From NCBI GenBank assembly GCA_019694575.1, contig JAIBBR010000001.1, positions 62,001-126,000 of the forward strand: DNA of 64,000 nt, written 5' to 3'. The position numbers and the translations under genes were made by a program. The notes beneath the pieces are model-generated. The model had not been told where the DNA came from and searched no databases. It saw nothing but the letters and a program-made list of their open reading frames with translations. This document shows positions 26,431 through 35,800 of this stretch, in pieces (the first letter of the stretch is position 1; each line of letters begins with the position of its first letter). This stretch comes from Myxococcaceae bacterium (GTDB lineage: Bacteria > Myxococcota > Myxococcia > Myxococcales > Myxococcaceae).

Positions 26431-27573
26431 ATGAGCCGAATCACCCGAAGAATGGCTGTCGGTGGCGCAGCTGCCGCCAGCGTGTCGTTGGCCGCCAGTT
26501 GCAAAACCAGTGTGTCGAAGCAGGAGAAGCAAGCCGTGAGCGCCCCCAACCATGAGCAACAAGCCGCGATTTTGAACGTAAAGCCGTTAAGTTTTCCCTG
26601 GGCGACGCCTGACCCGTTCTTGTTTTGCGTGCACCACAACGACGCCTACCCGACGGGCAACGACGTCATGGGGCCGACGGTCTCGCTCGCGGGCCGCAAC
26701 ATGGGCCAAGACTTCGAGAACAAAGACGGGTGGAACATGTACCACGGGCAACGCGTGCCGGGTTTTCCGCAGCACCCGCACCGTGGTTTTGAAACGGTGA
26801 CTGTGGTTCGCCGCGGCTTGTTGGACCATTCAGACTCAATGGGCGCGGCAGCGCGCTATGGCCAGGGCGACGTGCAGTGGCTCACCGCGGGCAAGGGCAT
26901 TTTGCATTCAGAAATGTTCCCCCTGATTGACAAGGCCCAGCCGAACCCAGTGGAGCTGTTTCAAATTTGGTTGAACCTGCCCAAGGCCGACAAAATGGCC
27001 ACGCCGTATTTTTCAATGCTGTGGGCCGACACGGTGCCGCACCACGTGATGAAAGACACGGCGGGCCGCGCAGTTGAGCTCACCACGGTCGCCGGCATGT
27101 ATGGAGAGAGCAAGCCGCCATCGCCGCCTCCCAGCTCGTGGGCCGCGCGCGCCGACAGTGACGTGGCCATTTGGACCATCAAGCTCGCTCCGCTGGCGCA
27201 GTGGACCTTGCCCGCAGCGGTAAGTGGGTCGAACCGCATGCTCTATTACTTTCAAGGTAGCGGGTTGAAGCTGGGGGGCCGTGAGCTTCTGTCGAAGCAG
27301 TCCATCGCGCTCAAGGCCGATGTGGCAGTGGGGCTCGAAGCGGGCGCTGACGGCGCCGAGCTGCTGATGCTGCAAGGCCGGCCAATCAAAGAGCCCGTCG
27401 TTCAATACGGGCCCTTCGTGATGAACTCGCGTGAAGAAATTCAGTCGACCTTTTACGAGTACCAGCGCACGCAGTTTGGCGGCTGGCCGTGGCCGAGTGA
27501 TGAGCCGGTGCACCCGCGTGAAGAGGGCAGGTTTGCGCGGAGGTCTGACGGCAGCATTGAGAAGCCGGCGTAG
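26431..27573 (+). CDS. Exported pirin-family protein (Tat-type lipoprotein signal)
   Basis: Bicupin of the pirin family, 380 residues. The metal ligands of pirin are all present: His115 and His117 (FPQHPHRGFET), His159 and Glu161 (GKGILHSEM), with the usual 42-residue spacing. The N-terminus is unusual: SRITRRMAVGGAAAASVSL with a twin Arg at 6-7 and a lipobox-like LAASC (Cys24), so it would be exported by the Tat pathway and lipidated. Pirins are normally cytosolic (quercetinase activity or redox regulators). Folding before export fits Tat, as metal would be loaded inside. No other gene on this strand is close; role unknown. Confidence 0.88.
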   Translation: MSRITRRMAVGGAAAASVSLAASCKTSVSKQEKQAVSAPNHEQQAAILNVKPLSFPWATPDPFLFCVHHNDAYPTGNDVMGPTVSLAGRNMGQDFENKDGWNMYHGQRVPGFPQHPHRGFETVTVVRRGLLDHSDSMGAAARYGQGDVQWLTAGKGILHSEMFPLIDKAQPNPVELFQIWLNLPKADKMATPYFSMLWADTVPHHVMKDTAGRAVELTTVAGMYGESKPPSPPPSSWAARADSDVAIWTIKLAPLAQWTLPAAVSGSNRMLYYFQGSGLKLGGRELLSKQSIALKADVAVGLEAGADGAELLMLQGRPIKEPVVQYGPFVMNSREEIQSTFYEYQRTQFGGWPWPSDEPVHPREEGRFARRSDGSIEKPA

Positions 27574-27576
27574 CTG

Positions 27577-28251
27577 TCAGCGCTGAGCAATCGGTGCTTT
27601 GTGCTGAAGCGTCTCGGCTGAAGCAGGTGCAGGCTTGGCTTTTTCTTTCACCACCCCACGCAGCAGATAACCGGCGGCCGTGCCGAACGAGTCTTCTGTC
27701 TTAGAGACGTTTCTCAAAATCACCAGGTTTGCGCCGGCAGCTTCGGCGTGCGCGCGCAGCAGCCCGTACCCTTCGGCCGGGGTGATGCTTTTTCCCCAAC
27801 ATGGGTAGCTGGTGGGCACGAAGATGGCCCACACTCCGAGTGTCACCCAGATCAGCGGTGCTTGTGGGTAACAGGCCACTTTGCGAACCGTCGAGCTGTA
27901 GTCTGGAAACCCAAATGCCACCGCGACGTTGGGTGACATCTGAATTGTGCCGATCACGGTCAGGCCTGAATCGGGAGCTGTTTTAATCACATCGTTGCTC
28001 ACCTCGACGCCTTCGGGCAGCGTCTTCTCGAGCACGGTCACCTTTTTCGACAGACCGGCGAGCTCAGAGGGCTCTTCCAGCTTTTCGAGCGCAGCCTTCA
28101 CCGCCTCGCGGTACTTCGCATTGGCCTCTTCGACCTCACCGGCCTCTCCAAAAAAATCGATTTTGGCTGCATCAGCCTGCGCGCGTGGGTGCAGCGTGGC
28201 GCAACCGACCAGTCCGAACGACATCATCAAAAACACGACACGAAAGTGCAT
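27577..28251 (-). CDS. Lipoprotein of unknown function
   Basis: Protein of 224 residues with a clear lipoprotein signal (VVFLMMSFGLVGCATL, Cys18) and a good ribosome site (GGAGG) before ATG 28251. The mature part starts with a helical stretch (EANAKYREAVKAALEKLEE). It then has a beta-rich middle with VTVIGTIQMSPN and a hydrophobic segment (IWVTLGVWAIFVPTSYPCW). The stretch after it, EGYGLLRAHAEAAGANLVIL, is reminiscent of heavy-metal-binding YbjQ-like or OsmY-like small domains, but I cannot assign it. Convergent with the pirin gene by four bases. Confidence 0.8.
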   Translation of the reverse strand: MHFRVVFLMMSFGLVGCATLHPRAQADAAKIDFFGEAGEVEEANAKYREAVKAALEKLEEPSELAGLSKKVTVLEKTLPEGVEVSNDVIKTAPDSGLTVIGTIQMSPNVAVAFGFPDYSSTVRKVACYPQAPLIWVTLGVWAIFVPTSYPCWGKSITPAEGYGLLRAHAEAAGANLVILRNVSKTEDSFGTAAGYLLRGVVKEKAKPAPASAETLQHKAPIAQR

Positions 28252-28318
28252 GAACAACCTCCACTGGCGTGACGGAGGTGTTTCCAAGCCGTTGCAGACA
28301 ATCGTTTCGGGAGCGGAA

Positions 28319-29419
28319 CTACTTCGCGTACTGCTCGACGAAGAGCTGCCCGGCCTCGTTGCTGGCCTGCTCGGCGGCGTTGTGGCCGGCGTTGGTTGCG
28401 AAGAGAAACGCCACGCCCTTGGCAAGCGCAAGCCACACCGTGACGAAATACAGACCGTTCGAGCCGCTGTGCCGCAGCAGCTTGCCTGCTGCCCAGGCGG
28501 GCTCGCTGACACCCCAGCCGAGAGCGTAGGGGCCTCCTTGGGCCGCGGTGTGAAGCTTGGCGAAGCTTTCCGGTTTGAGCAGCGCCGTTTTCAACCCGCG
28601 TGCCCCGTCGAGGTGCAACTGAACGAACTTCAACCAATCGCCCAGCGAGCAGTGCACCGTGCCGGCGGGCCCCAACCCCAAGGGGTTGTCGCTGTGCGGG
28701 TCTGTCGGCGCCACGGGCACCAACGCTTCATTCACCACGCTGTGCGCCCACGGTTGATCGACGGTGTCTTTCGAGGCGGGCGGGCCAAAACCGCAGCTGC
28801 CCATGCCGAGTGGCGCGAAGAGACGTTTCTTCATCGCCGCTTCCCACGGCATGCCGAGCGCCTTCTCAATCATCACCCCGGCCACCATGTAGCCCGCGTT
28901 AGAATAGAGAAATTCGCCTGGCTTCACCGGCGCGGCCTTGAGCAGCAAGCGCACCGCGGCCTCCCGTTCTTTCGCGGCGCTCTTCGGGTTGTACGCTTTC
29001 TTCCACCCCTCGTTGGAAAGGTTCGCCGGTAGCCCTCCGCGGTGGCCGAGCAACATCTCGAGGGTGATTTGGCGGTAGCCCGGGTCGACGTTTCTCCACC
29101 CCGTCAGCACTTCGCTCACCGTGGAGCTCCACTTCAGCTTGCCTTCTTCAACCGCCATCGCCGCCAAGGTCGCGGTCATCGCCTTGGTGTCAGAGCCCAG
29201 GTGCCACTTGTCTTGCACGGTGACGCGCGTGTCAGCGCCCAACTTGCGCACGCCCACTGCGGCCGCGAGCTCGCCTTTGCCCTCGCGAAACACGAGCGCC
29301 GCCATGCCGGGCAGGCCGTACTTTTGGCGAAGGTTTTCGAGCTGAACATCGAGCGAGGCCTCTGGTGTAGGGGCGTTTAGGGCAGCAACGATGAGGGCGG
29401 TGGCAGTAGCGAGGAGCAT
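28319..29419 (-). CDS. Serine hydrolase of the beta-lactamase (class C / AmpC-like) family
   Basis: Serine hydrolase of 366 residues with an N-terminal signal (LLATATALIVAALNA), so periplasmic. The active-site serine motif SxxK is SDTK at 76-79 in WHLGSDTKAM, the second motif Y-S-N is at 172-174, and the third is HSGSNG near 320 in place of KTG. This is the pattern of the class C-like family that includes esterases, DD-peptidases and unrelated hydrolases, so beta-lactam resistance should not be assumed. Its ATG directly follows the stop of the upstream Fic gene with no gap, so the two are co-transcribed. Confidence 0.93.
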   Translation of the reverse strand: MLLATATALIVAALNAPTPEASLDVQLENLRQKYGLPGMAALVFREGKGELAAAVGVRKLGADTRVTVQDKWHLGSDTKAMTATLAAMAVEEGKLKWSSTVSEVLTGWRNVDPGYRQITLEMLLGHRGGLPANLSNEGWKKAYNPKSAAKEREAAVRLLLKAAPVKPGEFLYSNAGYMVAGVMIEKALGMPWEAAMKKRLFAPLGMGSCGFGPPASKDTVDQPWAHSVVNEALVPVAPTDPHSDNPLGLGPAGTVHCSLGDWLKFVQLHLDGARGLKTALLKPESFAKLHTAAQGGPYALGWGVSEPAWAAGKLLRHSGSNGLYFVTVWLALAKGVAFLFATNAGHNAAEQASNEAGQLFVEQYAK

Positions 29420-30532
29420 TTAAACCTTCAAGGCGTAGCTGGTGTTCTTGCTGCCACCTTCGTTCTTGATCAGAATTTTTCGCTCGACAAGGTCATTGAT
29501 GTCGCGTTGCGCTGTGTCCACCGAGCACTTGGCAAGCGCCGCCCACTTCTTCGCCGTTAGCTTTCCCTCGAAGTTGCCGAGAAAGCGGTTGAGCACGGTC
29601 TTCTGCCGCGGGGTCATGGGGGCCTTCACATGGCGATTCCAAAATTCCGCACGGCGGAAAACCTCGCCGCTCACCTCGTCGGCGGCATCGATCGCGCGCG
29701 CAAAGCAGCCGACGAACCACTCCAGCCATGCGGTGACGTCGAGCCCTCCCCGCTGCGTACGCTCGAGCACGTCGTAATACGCCTTGCGCTCGCGCCGAAT
29801 CTGTCTCGACAAACTGTAGAAGCGAAGCGGCGCATCTTCGAGCTGCGCGAGCGCCATGTCAGCGATGGCGCGGGCCACCCGGCCGTTGCCGTCGTCGAGC
29901 GGGTGAATGGTGACGAACCAAAGGTGCGCCAAGCCGGCGCGAAGAAGGCCTTCACCCGTGCGTGGTTGATTGAACCACTTCAAGAACGCTTTCATCTCAC
30001 GTGGCAGGCGTCGAGCCGGCGGCGCTTCGTAATGAACCTTCGTTCGCCCCGTGGGGCCAGAAACCACTTGCATTGGCCCCGCGGCACCATTGCGCCAGTC
30101 ACCCGTTCGCACCCGATGCAGGTCTGAGTAGCCGGTGGGAAACAGCGCGGCATGCCAGGCCAACAACCGTTGCTGGGTGAGCGGCTTTTCAAAGCCCCCC
30201 GTTGCATCGAGCAGCATCTCGACAACGCCATTTGTTTTCGGGTCAGCCGGTCGAAGGCCACCTTTCATCAAACCCAACCGCTGTGCTACCGACGAGCGAA
30301 CACTTTCGGCATCGAGCTGCTCACCTTCGATTTCGGAGCTCTTGAGCGCCTCTTCCACCACCGCCCTGGCTTGGGCCTCGCGCTGCAGCTCGAAGCCAAG
30401 CTGTTCCATTCGACCCAAGAGCCGACCCTGCTTCGCCCTCGCTTCAGCCAGGGGCCCCAGCAGCCGTTCAGCCCGCCAGCGAAACGATGGCCAGGCTGAC
30501 TGTTGCCACACATATGATTCGCCGCGTTTCAT
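29420..30532 (-). CDS. Fic-domain protein (AMPylase-type), with inhibitory helix
   Basis: Fic protein of 370 residues. It transfers AMP or a related nucleotide part to a target hydroxyl. The catalytic motif is HPLDDGNGR at 210-218 (HPFx[D/E]GNGR with Leu for Phe). The N-terminal inhibitory motif is SSEIEG at 65-70, (S/T)xxxE(G/N), so the enzyme is probably class II and self-inhibited. A DUF4172-like start (YVWQQSAWPSFRW) and a C-terminal winged-helix-like end (residues 320-370, VDTAQRDINDLVERKIL) complete the usual layout. The start at 30532 overlaps a repeated upstream motif; an ATG at 30544 is also possible. Target unknown. Confidence 0.93.
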   Translation of the reverse strand: MKRGESYVWQQSAWPSFRWRAERLLGPLAEARAKQGRLLGRMEQLGFELQREAQARAVVEEALKSSEIEGEQLDAESVRSSVAQRLGLMKGGLRPADPKTNGVVEMLLDATGGFEKPLTQQRLLAWHAALFPTGYSDLHRVRTGDWRNGAAGPMQVVSGPTGRTKVHYEAPPARRLPREMKAFLKWFNQPRTGEGLLRAGLAHLWFVTIHPLDDGNGRVARAIADMALAQLEDAPLRFYSLSRQIRRERKAYYDVLERTQRGGLDVTAWLEWFVGCFARAIDAADEVSGEVFRRAEFWNRHVKAPMTPRQKTVLNRFLGNFEGKLTAKKWAALAKCSVDTAQRDINDLVERKILIKNEGGSKNTSYALKV

Positions 30533-30597
30533 GCGGAGAATCATGCCGCACCCATGCGGAGAATGTCGACCCGTTCGCCGCAGATTTTGCGGAGAAT
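30532..30597 (-). promoter_or_regulatory. Three repeats ATTCTCCGCA, probable operator of the Fic gene
   Basis: Minus-strand ATTCTCCGCA occurs at 30597-30588, 30564-30555 and 30541-30532. The last copy ends on the A of the Fic start codon. Start-to-start spacing is 33 and 23 bases, near whole helical turns. The upstream copy carries an inverted half, CCGCA-gattt-TGCGG (30578-30592). This suggests autoregulation, perhaps by the C-terminal winged-helix region of the Fic protein. Confidence 0.6.
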
Positions 30598-30699
30598 CTT
30601 AAGCCGGTTTCGCCGCACGCACTTTCGGCCCTCAGCCTCAACCCACAAGAAGTCAGCCCATTGCGCCGTTCAATCTGATAATTCAAACGATTGCACACC

Positions 30700-31515
30700 A
30701 TGGCACGCGAGAAAGACACCCTGTCGCAGTCTGACGAGCACAATTCGAGAGGCATCGAGCTGGCCGACCGCGGCTGGCTCGACGAGGCAGTAAAAGAATT
30801 CAAAAAGGCCATCGAGCTCGACGAAAAGTCAGCGCACGCGCACGACAACTTGGCCACCGTCTACGCCGAGAAGAAGCTCTACCGCGAGGCGCTCGCAGAA
30901 TACCTGCTCGCGCTCAAGCTCGAGCCCGACAGCGCCACCGCGCACTACAACTTGGCCTGCTTTCTTTCGAGCCACGGCGCTGACATGGCGGTGGCAGAGT
31001 ACAAAGAGGCGATCGAGCTCGACCCCGAATACCCCGACGCGCATTTGAACCTGGGCCTCACCTACGCCGACTTCGGCCAAGTCGATGACGCGAAGAAAGA
31101 GCTCAACACGGCCATTGAATTAGACCCTGGCGACGCTTTTCCCCGTCATGAGTTGGCCGCCCTGATGATGGACGAAGGCGACTACCGCGCCTCGATTGCT
31201 CAGCTCAAAGAGGTGACTCGGCTCGAGCCCGAGAACTTCGAGGCGCAACTCGATTTGGGCATTTGCTACGCGCAAAAGGGTTTTTACGCCGAAGCTGAAC
31301 GTGCGTACGACAAAGCCCGCTCACTCAATGGCGACGACTTGCTGCTGACCTACAATTTGGGAGCCCTCTACGCCTTGTGGGGCCGTTCGACCGACGCACT
31401 CGAGCAATTGAAGAAGGCCGTCGCGCTCGACAAACCGAAGGTTGCGGGGTGGTTGGCGACTGACCCGATGTTCGATTCATTGAAAGGTCAGTCTGAATTC
31501 GAGGCGTTGTTGTAA
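30700..31515 (+). CDS. Tetratricopeptide-repeat protein
   Basis: Protein of 271 residues made almost wholly of TPR units: at least seven helix pairs, many with the signature A..NL.......Y.EA...Y..A..L.P, for example YREALAEYLLALKLEPDS and DPEYPDAHLNLGLTYADFG. No signal or membrane helix is seen. It probably binds partner proteins as a scaffold in the cytosol. Start at ATG 30700; a TTG 9 bases upstream is less likely. It precedes the CorC/HlyC-type gene on the same strand by 19 bases, so the two may be co-transcribed. Confidence 0.9.
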   Translation: MAREKDTLSQSDEHNSRGIELADRGWLDEAVKEFKKAIELDEKSAHAHDNLATVYAEKKLYREALAEYLLALKLEPDSATAHYNLACFLSSHGADMAVAEYKEAIELDPEYPDAHLNLGLTYADFGQVDDAKKELNTAIELDPGDAFPRHELAALMMDEGDYRASIAQLKEVTRLEPENFEAQLDLGICYAQKGFYAEAERAYDKARSLNGDDLLLTYNLGALYALWGRSTDALEQLKKAVALDKPKVAGWLATDPMFDSLKGQSEFEALL

Positions 31516-31534
31516 CCGCCTTTATCAAGACCCC

Positions 31535-32890
31535 ATGGAACACGGCGCCCTCATTCTTGCGTTCGTTTTGGTTCTGCTGAACGGCTTCTTCGTCGCGGTA
31601 GAGTTTGCGCTGGTCAAGGTGCGGCCCACCCAGCTTGAAGCCTTGGTTGAACAGAAGACGCCCAGCGCCGCGGCGGCACTCGACATGCGCCGGCGCCTCG
31701 ATTCGTGGCTCTCGGCGTGCCAGGTGGGCATTACCCTGGCATCACTGGCTCTCGGCTGGGTAGGCGAGCCAGCGTTTTCGCGCATTCTCGAGCCGTTGAC
31801 GAATGGGCTGCTTGCGCAGGGGGTTTCTCCTGGTTTGGTGCACCCGCTCGGTTTGGCGGTGGCGTTCTCGTGCATCACCGTGCTGCACATTGTCGTCGGC
31901 GAGCAGGTGCCGAAGATGATCGCCATTCAAAACGCCGAGCGCACCACGCTGACACTGGTGTGGCCGATGAAGCTGTTTCATCTGCTCTTCTACCCAGTGA
32001 TTTGGACCCTCAACGCCGCCACCCACGTGGTGTTGCGGAGCTTGAATTTGAAGGAGCAGAAAGAGGGCGAAGCCGAGGCGCTCGAAGAAGAGGAGCTGAA
32101 ATTGATGCTCTGGAGCTCGGCCGAGGCGGGGCTGATACCTGGTTCGCGCGCCGAGCTGCTCGATCGCGCGCTCAGCATGATGGAAAAAACCGCGCGACAA
32201 GTGTTGGTGCCGCGCACCCAAATGAAGTTTTTAGATCTCGAAGCCACCCTCGAGCAGAACCTCGCCAATGCCCGGTTGGCCGGTTACACCTGGCTGCCGG
32301 TCATTCGCGGCAGCCTGGACCAAGTCGAAGGGGTGGTGAACGTCAAAGACTTGTACTTTTTGCTCGCGCGCGGCGAGTTGAAGTCGATTGCGCAAGTGCA
32401 GCGGCCCGTGTTGTTCGTGCCCCAGAACGTGACGTTAGAGCAGCTGCTGAGCGAGTTTCGCCGCCGCAACAAACAATTGGCGATTGTGGTCGACGAGCAC
32501 GGAGGTACCAGCGGGTTGGTGACGCTGGCCGACGTGGTGGCCGAGTTGGTGGGCAAAGTGGCTGAGCTTGGCCGCAAGGTCGACGCGGTGCGCACTTTGC
32601 CCGGGGGCCGGCTTGAATTGCCCGGCACTGCCCAGCTCGACGATCTCGAGCACACGCTCGAAGTGGAATTCGACGTTGATCATTCTGAAGTCACCACCAT
32701 TGCCGGCTACTTGATGGCCAAGCTGGGCCGAGTGCCGGTAGCGGGCGACGTGTGGGTTTTCGATGACTACCGCATTTGCGCGGTGCACGCTGAAGGCCCC
32801 AAAGTGGTGACCGTGCGCATTGAGCCGAAAGACGCCGCGCCTACCAAGTCAGGCCCACTGCCTGAAAGCAAAGAATCGTCACGCGGCTAA
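31535..32890 (+). CDS. Membrane protein of the HlyC/CorC (CNNM) transporter family
   Basis: Protein of 451 residues with the canonical layout. An N-terminal DUF21 membrane domain has about four helices (ILAFVLVLLNGFFVAVEFAL, then helices through residue 170). Two CBS domains follow (about 215-340, with QVLVPRTQMKFLD and GTSGLVTLADVVAELVG), then a CorC_HlyC C-terminal domain (about 355-435, LPGTAQLDDLEHTLEVEF). Members are associated with magnesium and cobalt export or resistance and were once called hemolysins. It is convergent with the giant kinase gene, overlapping by 12 bases at the ends. Confidence 0.94.
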   Translation: MEHGALILAFVLVLLNGFFVAVEFALVKVRPTQLEALVEQKTPSAAAALDMRRRLDSWLSACQVGITLASLALGWVGEPAFSRILEPLTNGLLAQGVSPGLVHPLGLAVAFSCITVLHIVVGEQVPKMIAIQNAERTTLTLVWPMKLFHLLFYPVIWTLNAATHVVLRSLNLKEQKEGEAEALEEEELKLMLWSSAEAGLIPGSRAELLDRALSMMEKTARQVLVPRTQMKFLDLEATLEQNLANARLAGYTWLPVIRGSLDQVEGVVNVKDLYFLLARGELKSIAQVQRPVLFVPQNVTLEQLLSEFRRRNKQLAIVVDEHGGTSGLVTLADVVAELVGKVAELGRKVDAVRTLPGGRLELPGTAQLDDLEHTLEVEFDVDHSEVTTIAGYLMAKLGRVPVAGDVWVFDDYRICAVHAEGPKVVTVRIEPKDAAPTKSGPLPESKESSRG

Positions 32891-35800
32891 CACCGGTGCA
32901 TGCGGTGTGGCTTTGGCGGCTTTGCTCAGCAACGCCTGTGCCTCGGCCAGATGGTGGGCGGCTTTCTCGGGTTGTTTGGCGAAGTACACCGCCGCCAACC
33001 GATGCACGTCGATCAGCGGGCCCCACAGGCCCAACTTCTCGCAATGGCTGAGCGCCGTGCCCAAATGCCCCGCGCCCGCTTCGCGATCGCCGCGTGCGTC
33101 GAGACAAAAAGCCCGGCCCAATTCGAAGAGTGGCCGCGAATACTGCACGCAGAAAGCGTACACGGCGCCAGCCCGGGTTTGACGGCGCACCGCCCGCGCC
33201 ATCTCTGGGCTCCAGTGGCCGTCACGTTGGTAGAGCAACCCAGCCATCAGCAGCAGGGTGCCGTGGCAGTTCGAAGTGGGGTTGCGTAGCTGCATGCGGT
33301 CGAACTCGTTGCCCGCTTCTAACGCCACCTCGACTGCGCGGTCTAACTGCCCCTGGCAGGCGAGCGCCATCGCCAAACGCGACATCGCCACCAGCTCGTT
33401 GTTGCGGTCTCCTCCCAGCCGGCACGCCGAGGGCGCTTTTTCAAGCAGGCTTACCGCGACGTCATGGTGCCCCTGCCGAAATGCCACCATGCCTTGCAGC
33501 ATGAGGCCCCAGCCACGTGAGCGCTCGTCTTTGAGGTCGCCAGCGAGCTCCAAAATATGCCCTGACAGCGCCTGCACTTGCTTGAGCTGGCAGGCCACCA
33601 AGTGCGCCTCGGCCCGCTGAAAAATGGTCTGCCGCAAGCGCAGCGTTTCGGGGCACACCGCCAGCAGCTCTTCACTGCGCAGCAACCCAGCGATGTTTTC
33701 GTTCACGTCGCCGAGAAACCCGTGCACCATGCCGCGCAGCAGCTCTTCCCACGCTTGCACCATGGGCGTGGTCTCTTGGGCGAAGCGACGGCCGCGATCG
33801 AGAAAGTAAAAACCCAGCCCACGAATGCCGTGGCTGGCGATGAGAAAGCCCTGCTGCGCGGTGGCAATCGACAACTCTGCTCCGGCCCCAATGCGCTCAG
33901 AAACAGCCAGCGCGGCAATTTGGTAGAAGGCGGCCATCGAGTACTGGCGAAAGTAATAGTGCTCTGAAAGCTGAATGCAGACCCGGGCAATGATGCCGAG
34001 GGCGGCTTTCTCTGCGGGCTTGGTGGCCGGCCATACCCAAGCGGGCGTTACCAGGCGAATGAAGTACGTGGCGCTGAAGCGGGTAATGCCCCACCAGTAA
34101 CGTGTGCCGTTGTCGGGCACGAGAAAACCCAACAGCCGCAGCACGTCTTCAAGCAGCTTGCCTGCTTGCTCGGCGTTACCGCGCCGGTACTCGACGTCGG
34201 CCAGCATGCGCAGGTTTTCGGCTTTGGCCAGCGGGTCAGTGAGCCGCGCCGAGCGCTGGCCGTAGCTTGCTTCGGCCGCTTCGAAGCGCCCGGCTTGAAG
34301 GCTGGCCTCGGCGTGACGCTGGAGCAGACGGTTACTGGCCGATTTGTCGGTGCGCTGGCTGCGATTGCCTGCGATGGTCAATGCCGAGTGGTACAAATCG
34401 CTCGCCTTGGTGAAAGCGTAAGCATTCATCGCTTCATCGCCCGCTTGCACCGAGTACCGGTAGGCTTTGAGTGGCATCGACGCTTGGGCGTAGTGGTGGG
34501 CCAGGTCTGCGGCCACGCCAGAACGGCGCCCCAGCTCATGCTCGAGCTCCGCGGCGATCTTGAGGTGAAGCCGGCGGGTCGCCTCTGACGAAAGTCGCTC
34601 CGCAATGGCCTCGCGAAAACGGTCATGGGCGAAACGAAAGCGTGCTTCGCCCAGTTCTTCAACGAAACCGGCGCGAATCAGCTCATCGATGTTGTCGAGC
34701 ACCACCCACTGCTCGGTGTCGAGCACTGCTTGCAATAAAATGAGCTCGAACTGACGGCCGATCACCGCAGCGGCGGCCAAGGTCTCTTGTGCTCCCACCG
34801 AGAAGCGCGCGGCGCGGTCGCCCACGGCGCTGCGAATGGTTGACGGTAGCAACACCGAGTCGACACTGACTTCGTCGAGGTTCCACCGCCCGGTGTGGCG
34901 TTTGAGCTGTTTCGCCGCCACCAGTGCGTGCAAAACCTGGCCCAGAAAAAGAGGGTTGCCTTCGGCGCGGGCGAGCAAGCCGCGCGTGAAGTGCTCGACT
35001 TGCGCGTCGGCGGGTAACGAGAGCATTGAAGCCACCAGCCCCACTGACGCTTCAGGGCCGAGCGCTTTGAGCGGCAGCTCAGTCAGCCCTCCATAGTCGG
35101 CGCAGAGGTCTCTGAATTCTTGCATTGCCGGGGTCGAGGGCGTGGGGCGCGAAGTCATGACCACCACCCACGGCACCTTCATGCGCTCGCGTTCGCTGGT
35201 CGCCACCGCGCGTTGCAGAAAGCCGAGCAGCGCCAAAGTCGGCGTGTCAGCCCACTGCGCGTCTTCGATCAGCAAAATGGTGCGTTGCTGTGCGCAAGCG
35301 AGCAACAGCTGGTCGGCCACCTTGCGGTGAAAGCGCCATTGCTGCCCTTCGCGGTCATCGTAACCCGCTGCCGCAGCGCCAGTGGGAATGAGCGCTGCCC
35401 AGTCTTCGACCAGGGTTTGGGTGTTGGCCACGGTTCGGTTGTTGACATTGAGGGTCGCGGCGGTTCGGTTGTCGGCGAGGGTGTTCAGCTCGTCGCGCAC
35501 GCCGGTGAGTTGTTGGTTCGCCTTGGTGACTCCGTGCAGCGAAACGTCGGGCACCGCGGTCGCCGGCGCCGGCCGCCGCCAAAGAAATTGCAGCAGCGGA
35601 GCCAACGGTTCATAGGGCGCCCCGGGCTCCGCGCGGCAGGTGCACACCACCAAACGTGCACGGTGACGCTCGGTCAGGTTCAAGAGTTGGCCGGCGATGC
35701 GCGACTTTCCCACTCCGGCCTCGCCCGAAATGAAGAGCGTTCGTTGCGGTTGGTGGGCTTGTAAATCGAGCCCGCGGCTGACGAAGTCGTACAGTGTGGC

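Noticed and set aside
28252-28512. Upstream extension of the lipoprotein at 27577
   Set aside because: Arg/Ser/Pro-rich residues before the lipoprotein signal; GGAGG precedes ATG 28251.
28319-29419. Beta-lactamase resistance gene
   Set aside because: Third motif is HSG and the family is mostly esterases and peptidases; resistance is not supported.
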